Source: Tillandsia leiboldiana (taxonomy: Eukaryota; Streptophyta; Magnoliopsida; Poales; Bromeliaceae). Taken from it: a stretch of DNA of 64,000 nucleotides. Positions 12,985 to 24,935 of the stretch are shown in pieces. The translations under genes and the position numbers were made by a program. How positions within the stretch are numbered: the stretch's first letter is position 1; the number at the start of each line of letters is the position of its first letter. Location: positions 4,405,586 to 4,469,585 of the forward strand of contig CM055077.1 of NCBI GenBank assembly GCA_029204045.2. Direction: 5' to 3'. Under the pieces are notes generated by a model. It saw nothing but the letters and a program-made list of their open reading frames with translations. It searched no databases and was not told where the DNA came from.

Positions 12985-13545
12985 GGCTGCGTTTGGATAG
13001 GGTGATAAGGGCGGAATACCCCCCTTATCCCCCTATCCATACCCAAACGGGGATGGATTTTTGGAGAACCCGGATTCCACCCAATGCGGGATAGTGGGTA
13101 TGGATGGTGGAATCCGAATTCCAGGAAATGGGTGGAATTCGGATTCCACCCATTTTGGCGCGGGGTTCGAGGCGAGCTGCTGTAGTCTTCTCCCCATCCT
13201 TGCTTTACTTTCCGATCTCCTTCTTCTCCCCAACCTTGCTTTACTCTCCGATCTCCTTATTTAAATTTTTCTTTTTAAGTTTCTATCCTTGTCAGTTTTT
13301 TTTATTTGCCCTCAAGTTAAAAATAAAATAGATAGTTTAATTATTTTTAATTTTTGAATTTAATGTGAGATAATTTAAAAAGATGTTAAGAGCAAATATA
13401 TTTTTAAATAATAATAATAAAAAATATATAAAAAATATATTTAAAATAAAAAATATATAAATAGTATTGAGAGATAAATAGGATATTATCCCACATAGTA
13501 CTCTATTAATAAGACCCACTTCAAAATGAAATTTTTTTAACATAA

Positions 13546-13577
<32 letters not shown>

Positions 13578-14176
13578 ACATTTCGACTTTTCGAGTGCTC
13601 TCGCGAACTCTTTTTTTTTTTATTTTTTTTTTTTTTTTTGGGTTCGTGGGAGAGGGGTTTGGAAATGGCGAAATGCGAGAAATTGGCTCAAATTTTGAGC
13701 CCATTTTTTCACCATCTACGGAGAATGGAGACCATTTTTCCACCATTTTTTCACAATCAAACATTTTAAATATTTTAATATGTAATTTTTTATAATTTTT
13801 TAGTATTTTTTTTTATTTATTATAGATTTTAAAATATTTTTTACAAATTTAAATAATATTTTAAATTTATTATTAGGTTGATTAATATAATAAAATATTG
13901 TATTTATATAATATATCATAAAGGGCAAAATAGTTAATACACAAATTTATCACTTATCAATTCTTCTTATTCCTCTATACTCAACCAAACACAATTTTTA
14001 CCAATTCTTCCAATTCTCCTTATTCCTATATAATTTACCAAACACAATTTACTTTAATTCCGGTATAACTCATAAAACGAACCAAACGCAAATTTACACC
14101 AATTCCTGCTAATACCAGAATCTGTACCTATCCCCGGTATAACAAATTTTTTCTAATCCCCGATCCAAACGCTACC
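12985..14176. mobile_element. Tourist/Harbinger element inserted in a family 1 MITE
   Basis: Ends GGCTGCGTTTGGAT and ATCCAAACGCTACC lie between CTA duplications (12982-12984 and 14177-14179). Removing it rejoins the family 1 MITE halves (agtggtcctcta and gagttttggttgaatag). The left part (13060-13250) is GC-rich with repeated ggaattcggattccaccc blocks. Poly-CT and poly-T runs lie at 13551-13640. It has no convincing coding region. Confidence 0.75.
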
Positions 14177-14179
14177 CTA

Positions 14180-14615
14180 GAGTTTTGGTTGAATAGTTAG
14201 AATCCGGGACCACAATATTTATATATATGTTTAGTTTAATAAGATGGAATAAGAAAAATAAAAGAGATGAAACTTTTATAGTTGACCAAATTATCCTTTA
14301 TCTTAAAAATATATTTAAAAGTAATTTAATTATAATTTGTATTATTAAAATATAATTATTGTATATAAAAAATTTTAAAATGTAAAATAGTAAAAAAAAT
14401 TGCATATATTTTAAAATTTGTATTAAAAATTTAAAAAGTTTACAAATGTGTATATAAAAAATGTGTATAAATTTGTATAAATTTAAAAATATAAAAATTT
14501 ATAAATTTTAAAAAATTAAATTTTGTACAATTGTCAAAAACTAAGTATTTTAAAATTTTAAAATGTTCCTTAAAAATTAGTGTTTGCTTTTGCATATTAA
14601 AAATATAAGTACCAA

Positions 14616-14710
<95 letters not shown>

Positions 14711-15165
14711 CACTAACTCTAAAAAAAAATTAGCATCATGCAACTAAGATCTTTCTAATGTAAACCCATCAGAAAAAAAAAATTTCTACGCACTAAGCAC
14801 ATACATTATGAAACCGGAAAGAAATTTAACAGAGTATTAGTCACAGTAGTATCATTTATAAACATCCAAAACAACAACGAGAAATATATATAACATTCGT
14901 AACTAAACAACCTATCGACAACTGTAATAAATTAGAGTTCGTTTGTAACGTAATATATAGTATCTTAGGTTTTTCATACAATCACAAATAATCATGAAGA
15001 GTTGGGTCAATCCTATATAATACAATTCATTATAATCAGAAGTTTACATAATTAACTTCTACTATTTCACAACTGCTCAGTGATACTTGTTCGAAGCTCG
15101 TCGCCCCTGCATGAGTCTGTTGTACCGCCAAAATTACTTGTTTCTTCATCTTCAACTTATGTAGG
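14180..15165. other. MITE remainder, 86-bp TA microsatellite and AT-rich DNA
   Basis: 14180-14225 is the right half of the family 1 MITE. A pure (TA)n tract of about 86 bp spans roughly 14622-14707. The segment around 14226-14300 (atgtttagtttaataagatg, then gaataag) resembles Tourist/Harbinger subterminal sequence and may be the decayed left end of the Harbinger element that follows. Confidence 0.4.
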
Positions 15166-15258
15166 ATGTGGATCAAGCTCTTTGTTAAAATATCGATCAT
15201 TATCTTGGTGTCACTAAATAAAATTTTATATTATGCAACATGCCATAGCAACCGGACA

Positions 15259-16097
15259 TTACATTTTATAGAGAAATATTGTTGCATGATTAAGAATCTT
15301 GAACCGCTTTTTCAAGATGCCAAATGTCTTCTCCGCTACATTTCTTAATCGAGCATGCCGATAATTATGTAGGTCCTGCGGATTTCGATGTGTGCGACCA
15401 CGCGTGTTACTATTAAATTGACTAAGATGGTATCGCTCGTCTCTATAGGGGGCAAGAAATCTATGTGTGTTTGCATATTCCGAATCTACCAAATAATATT
15501 TGTCTGTGAATTTTATAAAAAAAATACAATAATATAAAATTACTATGATCATTAACAAATATATACATAATATATGAAATAAATATATGCTGCATACCTT
15601 CAGGCACTATAAAACCTCCACTTTCGCATACCCATCTGAGTACTTGAATATCAACTGTTGAACCTTCCCAACCTATACATTCAAATAGAAAGTGATAATA
15701 AAAAAATATGACAACCATCATATTTTTGAGATGTAAACCATTTGCGGCATCAAAATTACGGTTGCTTGCTGTTTCTGACAAACACGGGAATATGTGTTCC
15801 GTCTACTGCACCAATTGCATTTTATAAATAAATATATAACATATAAATCCATTATTAACAAATCATAGTTAAATATCAGTACAACCACAAATATGTACAC
15901 TAACATATCTTGAAATGATGAAAATTTGAATTATCCTTAATTTGAGGATGCACCGAAGCATTACTTGGCAGAAGCGTTAGGTATTCGTCTTTCATCATCA
16001 CAATTCCCCAAAATATATTGTTGAAATGTCGACTAATTATTTCCCCTGAATGTTAAAATATTTCTACGATTACTCTAATTGCCACACCATGGTCTAC

Positions 16098-16149
<52 letters not shown>

Positions 16150-16300
16150 AATCGTTCATTAACTACCATGTTCCTTGTGCTATTTAACAACTCATTTTTT
16201 ACAAGCTCATCGAACAAAGCAATAAATCTCGTAGTCGTCATTCGGAAGTGATTGTACCTTATGCTCTGGGTACCATTCAAGATATTACAAATCAGTTGAT
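15259..16300 (-). pseudogene. PIF/Harbinger DDE transposase, broken
   Basis: Read on the minus strand, fragments in order match the plant Harbinger nuclease (DDE_Tnp_4 type). They are an N-terminal piece with DELVKNELLNSTRNM (about 16140-16230), a region with SRHFNNIFW (about 16000-16035), the first catalytic aspartate in GAVDGTH (about 15795-15815), the second in GWEGSTVD (about 15650-15675), then YRDERYHLSQF and the glutamate in NVAEKTFGILKKRF near 15300-15345. All three acidic positions survive, but the frame is broken by stops, frameshifts and a 49-base A run at 16098-16146 that would encode poly-Phe. It would have cut and pasted the element in which it lies. Confidence 0.8.
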
Positions 16301-16632
16301 GACCACTAAAAGATCGAGTACGACACTATTGCTTATTTATAGTATTACTATATATCAAGTATTCTTGGTCAATTGGCATCACGAATACTTCATCCTAATA
16401 GTTGTCACTCTAATCTAAATTTGTCATTAAATTGGATATGATCGTCAATGAAAATACTGTACGATTTAATGACTCATCCATCACTGTTGCAAGAAATTCA
16501 TAGAAATCAAGTTCACAATTACATCACATGTAATATAAATACATTATGATATCGACTTAACATGAAAACAATATTAGAATTAGACTTAAGAAACTCACAC
16601 TATTAAAATTTATTAAAGAAGTTCATAATACA
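16301..16632. other. Harbinger inter-ORF remnant left of the CACTA insertion
   Basis: No coding region remains. This stretch joins the sequence beginning at 21330 when the CACTA element is removed, and so belongs to the spacer between the transposase and ORF1 of the Harbinger element. Confidence 0.5.
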
Positions 16633-17229
16633 CACTACAAGAAAATTGATTTGTAGCGACGGTTATTTTAGTAACATTTAATATAAGTGCTGGTAAAAGT
16701 ATATTTTAGCAGCGATTTTAATGAATTATTATAACAGTTCTAAAACACTGGTAAAAGTATATTTTAGCAGCGGTTTTAATAAATTATTATAATAGTTATA
16801 AAGCGTCGGTAAATAATTTAGTTCAATTTTTTTTTTAATCCAAATTTTTAAAAAATAAAATACGATTTTATATTCTTCATATTTTCTAAATAAAATAATA
16901 TAATTTTAATTCAAGAAATAAAAATTTTGAAATTTTCTTTTTTCATCAAAATTAGCCAACTATATTGTTAAATCTAAATATAATAAAAAATAAAATTAAA
17001 ATAAAATTTTCGGTTTAATATCAAACTTATTAAAATATTAAATAATAATTCTTCAATAAATTTAGTTATTTTTTATTAAAATTTTATATCATATTAAAAA
17101 TTAAAAATTAAGTCTTTTTTTAAAATTTAATTAAAAAAATTAAATTTACATTCAAAATTCGGCCCAAAATAAATTTTATTTAAAATCAACAACTAAAACG
17201 CAGCCCAACCCACTCAACAGAAGGATCCA

Positions 17230-17230
17230 G

Positions 17231-17294
<64 letters not shown>
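17230..17294. repeat. Homopolymer A tract, about 61-65 bases
   Basis: A nearly uninterrupted A run inside the CACTA element, directly before the captured leader-like segment. Such a run can mark a past poly(A)-primed insertion, but no retroposon body is recognised on either side. Confidence 0.6.
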
Positions 17295-17297
<3 letters not shown>

Positions 17298-17347
17298 CTT
17301 CTATGCTCTTCGTTGCCGTCGCCCCAATCACCGACCCCAACACATCT

Positions 17348-17399
<52 letters not shown>

Positions 17400-17560
17400 G
17401 CAAGGAGTGGATCGAATGGAAACCTAACCTCCGATCTTCGAAGAATCGGATCCGAGGAGCCTCCGATCTCGAATCGCTTCACCATTGCTGTAGGGATTCT
17501 TCCTGTCTCGGCTCGATTTGATCTTTTGGATCGGTGGTATTATTCATCTGTTGCCGATTG
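17295..17560 (+). other. Captured leader-like segment with (CT)24
   Basis: GC-richer DNA with a CT microsatellite at 17351-17397 followed by cggatccgaggagcctccga, typical in composition of a plant 5' untranslated region. After it come four near-tandem copies of aattggaagaactgatccaa at 17610-17750. The source gene is not recognised. No long reading frame opens from it. Confidence 0.4.
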
Positions 17561-17809
17561 ATCTATTTTTGAATCTTTTGGATCGCACTTATATTTTGCA
17601 GAATTTTAGCAATTAATTGGAAGAACTGATCCAATGTATCTTAATTTGGTTTTAGCAACTAATTGGAAGAACTGATCCAATGTTCTTTGGTTTTAGCAAC
17701 TAATTGGAAGAACTGATCCAATGTATCTTAATTGGAAGAACTGATCCAATCTTAGAAAATGTTGAAACCAAAGAACACATGATGCGAAACCCCACGTCAT
17801 AATCCTACG

Positions 17810-17879
<70 letters not shown>

Positions 17880-18945
17880 TAATTTTTTTAGTCGACTTGC
17901 ATGTCGTACTCACTCGCGGCATGTAATGCAATTAACTTGGTACAAAGTTAGTATGTCAATGATTGACCTTAAATTATGGTGAAACATATCCAGTTTACTC
18001 CACTCAGCAAACTATGGATCAATTTAATGGATTGAGAATGCAGTTTTTGATGAAACAATGTTTTGTTATCTGCTTTAGAAAGGGAAGTTGGTCAGTGAAA
18101 TGCTGATTCAATCAGATTCGAAAGTGAGATTAGTTGCAAACCTTAGCGACGGCATTTTGGGTGTGCTTGAAGAAAGTGTTTGGCGCATCGGAGGCAACAA
18201 TTTAGATCTGGATCGAGATTCGGAGGAGAGATTTGGGTGGGGGCAAAGTGACTCCTACAAAGTGTTTGATGTTCGTCGTCCTCTTTGTCCGAGGTTGTGT
18301 CTACTTGCAGATTAATCTCATGCTTAAGTGGCTCATTAACAGCATATATGATGGGATGCTTTTTTACAACATGATCTTGATTCTGTCAGAGTGGAGTGAT
18401 AGCTTAAATTTAATATATGAATAAATATTTGGAGAGAAACAAGTCATCAGCACAGGTACAGTGTACCTTACCATTAATTAATCCTTTTGCCCACAAATAC
18501 CAAAGTCTATGGTATAATTAACTGTGCACTTGACTTTTTTATGCTGGTGAATTACATGTGTAGTTTGGCTAATTAATTAGCTGCTGCAGCTGCTTCTTTC
18601 AAAGCTAGTTAATCAGCTGCTTTTTTATGCGAAACCCCACGTCATAATTTTCCTTTTTCTCTCAAAGCTAGTTGCTTCATTTCAAACTTACTGAACGGTG
18701 AAAACTCTTCTTCTCTTTCTTGTAATCAGCTCTTAATTTCATTACAAGCAATGAATTCTGTTCATTACTGGTGACTGGAAGGTAAGCCCGAACATTGTAT
18801 TATATGAATTTTTATGAATTGTGACCTTCATATTTGTAAGAGTAACAATTGTTTGGAAGATTGATTTTTATCACTAAAATTTATTAATATTGAGCCTTTG
18901 GGTAAATATTTGATAGTGCTTGTGACCTTTGCTGGAGTTGGCAGC

Positions 18946-19071
18946 AACAATTGGCACCAGAGAACTTAGTTTGGGGGCAGAGGTTGGATTTGATAGTGCT
19001 TCAGCATCTTTTACCAAATACAACTCTGGGATTGGCTACAACAAGCCAGATTTCTCTGCTTCTCTAATATT
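18946..19071 (+). pseudogene. Captured VDAC (mitochondrial porin) exon
   Basis: The frame reading IGTRELSLGAEVGFD, then ASFTKYNSGIGYNKPDFS and ASLIL matches the middle of plant voltage-dependent anion channels, which form the beta-barrel pore of the outer mitochondrial membrane. It ends at a splice-donor-like GTAAGT (19072). No other VDAC exon was found within the element, so this is a fragment and cannot make a pore. It sits in the CACTA element and so was probably copied from the host gene. Confidence 0.8.
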
Positions 19072-19686
19072 GTAAGTCTGTTTACATGTCTTTCTTAGTA
19101 ATTTCGCTATTTTTCCATGATCTTTACGATGGTCCATCGTCTTTTTTATATACTTCCAATTGTACTAAATGGCTAATGTTTTTGTATCCATTTTTAGAAG
19201 GTTAACAAATTTTAGTTCTGTTTTAGCATCATATTTCCATTCTCCATGCCCATTGCATCTGTTCTGATATAGAATTTGTAATCAACAGACCTGATTCTGC
19301 AATATATGCTGTTAAATTTAAATTTTACTGAGCATCATATCTGGCTTGATTTTTTACTTTCTAACATTAGGAAGTGTTATCCATGAGAAATAAAGGGATC
19401 GAACTTTTACTCAATCCATTCTGTATCATCCAGTCTTTGTCATTTGTTTGCCATTCATTTTCATATTGATGGAATATTCTGGGTTGACCTCTTTTTCCAT
19501 GGGGCGGCAACTCTAATTTAGCGGCTAGTTGCTAATTTTTGAAAATGAATGCTGAATAGCGAATATTGGTAGCGTTCTATCACATATTGACTTGTCCAAT
19601 TCCTTTTTGTACTAAATCTAATATATGGATGAATATATATATATCCAGTTTGTACTAAATCATAATATTTTGAAAAAAAAATGCAG

Positions 19687-20673
19687 AGAGGTTGCTGCTC
19701 CAATGCTCGGATTTGAAAAATGTTTATGCTTCTGGGTGCCAAGATATGTTAATCGGAGCAATCAGAAACCAGGTAGTTTTCACTTAGGCTGACTTGCATG
19801 GTGCCGAGACTGGTTGACACGTCACTAATGCTTAAAACAGCATTTGCTTTTCTTAATGATGTATTCATTTGCTTTAAGGAGACAAACAGAAGAACAAAGT
19901 CTAGAGATATATCTCTGATACCTCTCATCTTTATTCAGTCTATGATTTTTTTTTTTTAATTAAGACTTTACTCCTGGTATTGACTTAAAATCTGTGCTTA
20001 GATGTTTTGGATTTCCGTTACTTCTTGCAGGTTCTTAATGAGTTTGCTTCTGCTGAAAATCATTTACCTTGCAAGCGGTTGGCAGATGGCTCCAAAAGAG
20101 TTCAAGTCCCACATTTTCTTCTTCAGCAGTTAAGTGGGTGCAAATACTGCTCTGAATTTTCCCTTTAATTTATTTTGAGTAAAAGGTAGAGAGAGTTTCT
20201 GAACTTTTGAGAGAGTGATGATTGGTTCCTTTGCTCTGATCACTTTAATAGATTAGTTCTGAAGCTTTTTAATTCCTCGGAATGCTTTAATATGTTTCTT
20301 TGCTGTCCAAAAATCTCTTTTATTTGTTAGCTTTTGACTTTTGTGCGCAGCTATTCATGGACGGTAGAAATTTTTGTAAATATATCAAGTCCTTTGGTTA
20401 GGCTTTTTGGACCAAATTAAACATAATTGCTAGCGGAATTTAGTTGTTTGCATCAAATCAGACTCAGTAATTCCAGATATATAGTAAGTTTTCTTTATTA
20501 AATTAAGCTTTATGGTTCAAATAAAAATGGCAAATAAGTTAGCAAGGTATTTTGCATCAAATTGAGCATGGGTCTAACCATTATTTTCCTTACTTTCGTT
20601 ATAGCAACCTGATGATCATGAGAAGTGCAAGGCAGTAAAGAGAAGCCAATGCACTGTGCAGCTCGGTGGATAA
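19687..20673 (+). pseudogene. Captured three-exon fragment of an unidentified gene
   Basis: Three blocks keep one continuous reading sense across intron-like gaps: 19687-19772 (RLLLQCSDLKNVYASG, ending with donor gt), 20031-20129 (after an acceptor ttgcag; NEFASAENHLPCKRLADGSK and VQVPHF) and 20605-20673 (after acceptor atag; QPDDHEKCKAVKRSQCTVQL, then a stop). The donor after the second block reads ttaagt where gtaagt is expected, so normal splicing is probably lost. The protein looks like the C-terminal part of a conserved plant protein, but I do not recognise the family. Confidence 0.55.
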
Positions 20674-21570
20674 CGGCCATAAATGAAACACAATTGTATA
20701 CGTCCCAATCAATCTTATTGTACCCACCGCGATCTTTTGCGTGTTGGTGATGTGTTTAACTTACCCTGATGTCCTTATCTTAGACTAGTTCTGATTGTCT
20801 GTTGTATCAGCCAGTACTACTCGGCTGCTATCATTGAAGGCTATTTGGATTGAGAACTTTGTAGAAGAATAAATTGCAGCCCAATTGACTAGTATTTTCT
20901 TTAAGAATAAAAATAGATTTCATTGAACTTTTTCATTTAATCTCAGCAGCATATTCGAGAGAAATTCTTGGACTTTGCTGCATGTTGTTCTTAAAATTTT
21001 ATCTTAAAATTTTGTATCGGTTATTTTTAATTGTATGTTTCATGTTTTGAATTGAATTTATAACAATTATGAAACGGTTGGTATAAATTTATTATTTATA
21101 GTAGTACTTTTTACTATATTTAGTAGCGGTCGGAGAAGCGTTGCTAAAATTATCATCTTCTTCAACGGTCGTGTAAGCTGTCGGTAAAGATCTTTTGCGA
21201 CGGAGATCTAACAGCGGTTGCAAAATTTTTTTCGACGGTTTTACAAGTGTAGGGAAATATTTTTCCAGCGGTTTTAAATATTTTTTTCAGCGATTTCGAC
21301 CGCTGCTAAAGCTTAAGTTTTTTGTAGTGACATATTACATGAAAATTGAAAAGATCTACAAATATATAATTAAGTAAATTTTACAATGCTAGGAGAAAAT
21401 ATCTCATTACAAATAGGTCGAGGCATGTCTATACCACACCAATACATAAGATTCTAGTGCGACATAATATAGATGCATTTTGATAAGACATACACAAAAT
21501 AGCTACAAGCGATGACCAACACATCGATAGTGTGCTATAGGCTAAAAAAGTTTTTCTTATATAATATATT

Positions 21571-22078
21571 TTGTATAACAACTTATCGATCAACCTACAT
21601 AAATGTAAACTCGTCAGTCATCGTCATGAAAACTTGATGATTTTTGTCATCTTTCAACACATCACCAGCCAACATTCTTTCATTTATGATTTTGGGCAGA
21701 GCATACACGCAGCTCATGCATGCCTTGACGGTAGAAATATTAAGTCGATTGGTCACCTCATTCTGATACATTTGTCGTACAAGCTCAAGTTTTTATTTTT
21801 CTATTTCCACCATCTCTACTACGGCATCACTCACGACTTCACTTTTTTGCCTCCGCCCCTCAGATGATGAGACATTTTTGTGTTGAGGATTGGCGAGTTG
21901 TGGAGAACGTGACCTTTTTCCCACAGAGTTATGGTCGGATCCACTAGCACTTGCTCTACCAGTCGTGTTTCCAGAGGTATGGTTAGGCGAGCATGAGGTA
22001 TTTGTGGATTTGATGTTTGCATTGAAAGGTGACCCAGATGACCTTACTTCAAAATGACTGAATAAAAGATTGAATACT
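21571..22078 (-). pseudogene. Harbinger ORF1 (Myb/SANT-like), C-terminal part
   Basis: On the minus strand the frame runs through a Ser/Asn-rich linker (SGNTTGRASASGSDHNS), a basic stretch, then KLELVRQMYQNEV and AMSCVYALP-like residues near the end. This is the layout of the C-terminal part of the Myb/SANT-like DNA-binding protein encoded by PIF/Harbinger elements, which works with the transposase. One stop interrupts the frame. The N-terminal part lies beyond the solo LTR at 24764-25330. Confidence 0.6.
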
Positions 22079-24763
22079 TGTAGTGCTCACGGTTTTTTCC
22101 TTTGAGTCACTTTCAGTGTGTGTGTTGTTTTGCTTATTTTTTGCTTTTATCGATTTTATTGGTTTTGGTTTTCAGGTTGTAGAGCTCGTTAAACGGACAG
22201 CGACGGTGCGATCGGCTCAAAAATCCGACGAACGGATCTTCCGGTAGAGTTTTTCAAAGTTAATAGGTGAAAAAGGTTTTTAAAATACCCATTGATGTTT
22301 TATGGTGATTTAAAATTCGTGCCGATGTATGAAGGGCGTTTCGGTAATTTTGGCATGCAAATCAAGAAAGCAACGGTTAAAAAGGATAAGAGCGGTTAAT
22401 ATTATTACAAAACTTCTTATAAATAAAAGAAAATCGGGGATCGGTTTTATTTTACACGTTAGAGAAAATGAAACAAGAAAATCCTTGTTTCCCATCTTTA
22501 AAAGAGAGCGATTCATCTTCTTTCTCGTTGTGCGCGCCGGAGATCAGAATCGGAAATGTCGTCATCATCGGAGAGCGAGTTTGTGAGCGCCATCACCATC
22601 GGAGAACGGAGATCGGAAAACAGGTTTGGGCATCACATCGCTTCCCCCTCGGTAAAAGGTTGGTTCTTGGCTTTTTCGTTAACTCCGTTTTGGATTTCGT
22701 GGGATTTTTCTTACTTTCATTTGGGTTTCTTGGGATTTTCGTTGGAACGAGTGGTTGGGCGGAGCCGCCACCGTCACCGTTGGCTTAGACGGGAGGCCGC
22801 CGCTGCCGCCGCCGTTACCGTTGTCGCAGGACCGCCGGAGCCGACGAAGGCAAAATCAAGCCTCTGTTTAGCAGCTGTTCCTGCGCAGACTCGAGCCCGG
22901 CCCAGTTTGCTCTCTACGCGACCCGCTCGGCCCAGCCCGCGCGCAGTCCACGCGCCTGGCGTATGGCTGGTCCACGCGTCCATCGTTTCCTGGCGTGAAC
23001 CCGGCTCGTGCCCAGCTCCTCTGCGCGGCCCGGTCTAGCCGCACGCACCCGCATCCAACATGTACAGCTCGACCCGGCCCGCGCGCGCCGCCTACACCAG
23101 GCGTGCGGCCGGCGCACGCGCTGCGTGCTCCTGGCGTGAACCCGGCTCACGCACGGTGCCTGCTCCCGCGCGGCCCGGCCCGAACGGCCCAGCTCGACGC
23201 CCCGGTCTAGCAATAGCGCCCGACCCTACTGTTGGTTGATCCAACCCGGGTTTCGGCTCGTTTCGCCTCGTTTTCGGGTAGTGGGGTTGTTTGGCTTCCG
23301 CCGTCGTTGGGTTTGGTTGAGTTTTTTATCGCTGTTTTCGCCGTCGGAATCCTGGGTTGACATACAATTTACAGAATTGACTTCCGGTTGTGTTTTTTAT
23401 GATATTTTTTTATGTATTTTATCGTCAGGAGGTGTTTTTGCTTATTTTTTGTTGCGGGTTTCACCGAGACAGCGGTAGGGGCCCAGACTCTTCTTTTGCC
23501 AATGGTGGGTCCGCCGTTTTCTCCCGGACAAGGTCACGGGGGATTGAAGAGTTTTCAGGGCTTTGTTTTCATCGCTGGTTGAGGTGGGTAACCAAAACCG
23601 AGGTTGAGGACGTTGTTGAACGATGGCGTTCAACCATTTTCTTCCTCTTTTCGTTGTTTTCGATATTGTTATTTTAAAATGACAGGAGGGACATGGTTAC
23701 AGCTAGTGTGACGAAACGGTACATACGTAAAAGATATGGCCGGATTTTTTGACTTATCGGTTTATCTCACGACTATGGGATTGTGAGGTGAACTGTGATT
23801 TATTCCATGAGTATGGGATCGTGAGGCATTCCGCGACTATTTCCACGAGTATGGGATCGTGAGGCTCATGGCGTTGTCACGTACACCAGCGGTTTGGCCA
23901 TCGCAAGGGTGTTCTTTTTCGGAGATGTGGTCTATAGGACCCGTGATCCCTATGCCAGTCAGGCGTGAGGGGCCAGAGAGATGAGTATGTTTGTTATTTC
24001 TCGGGTTTTCGAGATAGGAACCGGAAAAAGCGATGCGGATGACTTGGGAGTTTCGGTTACCGGTTTGATGTCCTGTTTACTTTGTCGTACCTATATTTTG
24101 CACTTGACTATCGTTTTATTCGTTTTCCTTTCTATATTTTTGTCACTGACTCCCACCATGTGATATGTTCGGGCGGGGACGGGGGAAAGGCTGCGGCTTG
24201 GGAGTGATTCGATTTTCGTCATTCTGGTGACATCTATTCCTCCCTTTTGGTCATTACATTTGGTTGATACTATTTATATGAGATGTGGATATTGTGTGAT
24301 GTGAATACCTTATGATGTAGATGTGGGACATGTGGACTATGTGGATGGCTAGTAGTCTTTTGGATTTGGTTTTATTATTGTGTGGTTGCATGTGGAATGT
24401 AGAGCTTTTCAGAAAGATAAAATGTTTGCGAAATTTATTTTTAAAACTGAGTGTCGAGTAGGCACGGTTTTAAATCTTATGGTTTTATCCTTTCAATTTG
24501 GAGTATGTCGTGTGGGCAATATTCTCTTGTATGAATCCAAAGACTAGTTTATCTCTTTATTTAGCACTTGTGTATGTAAAACTGGTTGTAGTTGATGTAT
24601 GTAGTGTGTGCGCCGCCGTACATATATAGGGTAGGCTCTGTCCGTTTGCGTAGAGAGATCTTGTATATGTGGCGAGTCTGGGGACGTACCGGGAGGAAAG
24701 ACTTATATAAAAAAAAAAAAATAGGACCGCTTTCCGCTTTCAAACCTCTCCCGAGGCGTAACA
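22079..24763 (+). mobile_element. Solo LTR, 2.7 kb
   Basis: It begins TGTAGTGCTCACGG, ends GGCGTAACA and is flanked by ATACT on both sides (22074-22078 and 24764-24768). TG...CA ends with a 5-bp duplication and no internal domain define a solo LTR, left by recombination between the two LTRs of a full element. Size, GC-rich body (22780-23230) and the ggcgtaaca end resemble plant Ty3/Gypsy LTRs, though no coding sequence confirms it. It interrupts Harbinger ORF1. Confidence 0.8.
22418..22425 (+). promoter_or_regulatory. TATA box of the solo LTR
   Basis: TATAAATA sits about 340 bp into the LTR, in the U3-like part, followed by a leader-like sequence. It would place transcription start near 22450. 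This is inferred from motif and position only. Confidence 0.4.
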
Positions 24764-24935
24764 ATACTAACATTCTAACTCCAATTATGATATCATCCTT
24801 ATCAGGGGAAGATGAGAATGAGCTATCAATCATTGGAGCTGCCGGGGCGTAACAATACTAACATTCTAACTCCAATTATAATATCATTCTTATCAGGGGA
24901 AGATGAGAATGAGCTATCAATCATTGGAGCTGCCG
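24755..24935. repeat. 91-bp tandem duplication across the LTR end
   Basis: Two copies (period 91 bp) start with the last bases of the solo LTR (ggcgtaaca) plus the target duplication ATACT and run into Harbinger ORF1. They differ at only a few positions. The duplication arose after the LTR inserted, because both copies include the LTR tail. Confidence 0.75.

Larger units (their letters stand above)
16633..21329. mobile_element. Non-autonomous CACTA transposon carrying host gene fragments
   Basis: The left end CACTACAAGAAAATTG and right end TTTTTTGTAGTG are flanked by the same 3 bp, ACA (16630-16632 and 21330-21332). This is the CACTA/En-Spm signature. Both arms hold the expected subterminal repeats, variants of agcagcggttttaat and gtcggtaaa, at 16650-16815 and 21120-21310. 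No transposase is visible in the 4.7 kb interior. It holds instead a (CT)n-bearing 5' leader-like segment (17295-17560), a TA microsatellite (17812-17877), a VDAC exon (about 18946-19071) and three exon-like blocks of another gene (19687-20673). This resembles gene capture (transduplication) by plant CACTA elements. Confidence 0.85.

Noticed and set aside
16053..16280. Poly-Phe protein frame
   Set aside because: The Phe run is the antisense of a 49-base A tract in the broken Harbinger transposase.
22468..23213. Several GC-rich open frames on both strands (up to 160 codons)
   Set aside because: They lie inside the solo LTR, overlap each other in different phases and are Arg/Pro/Ala-rich without any motif.
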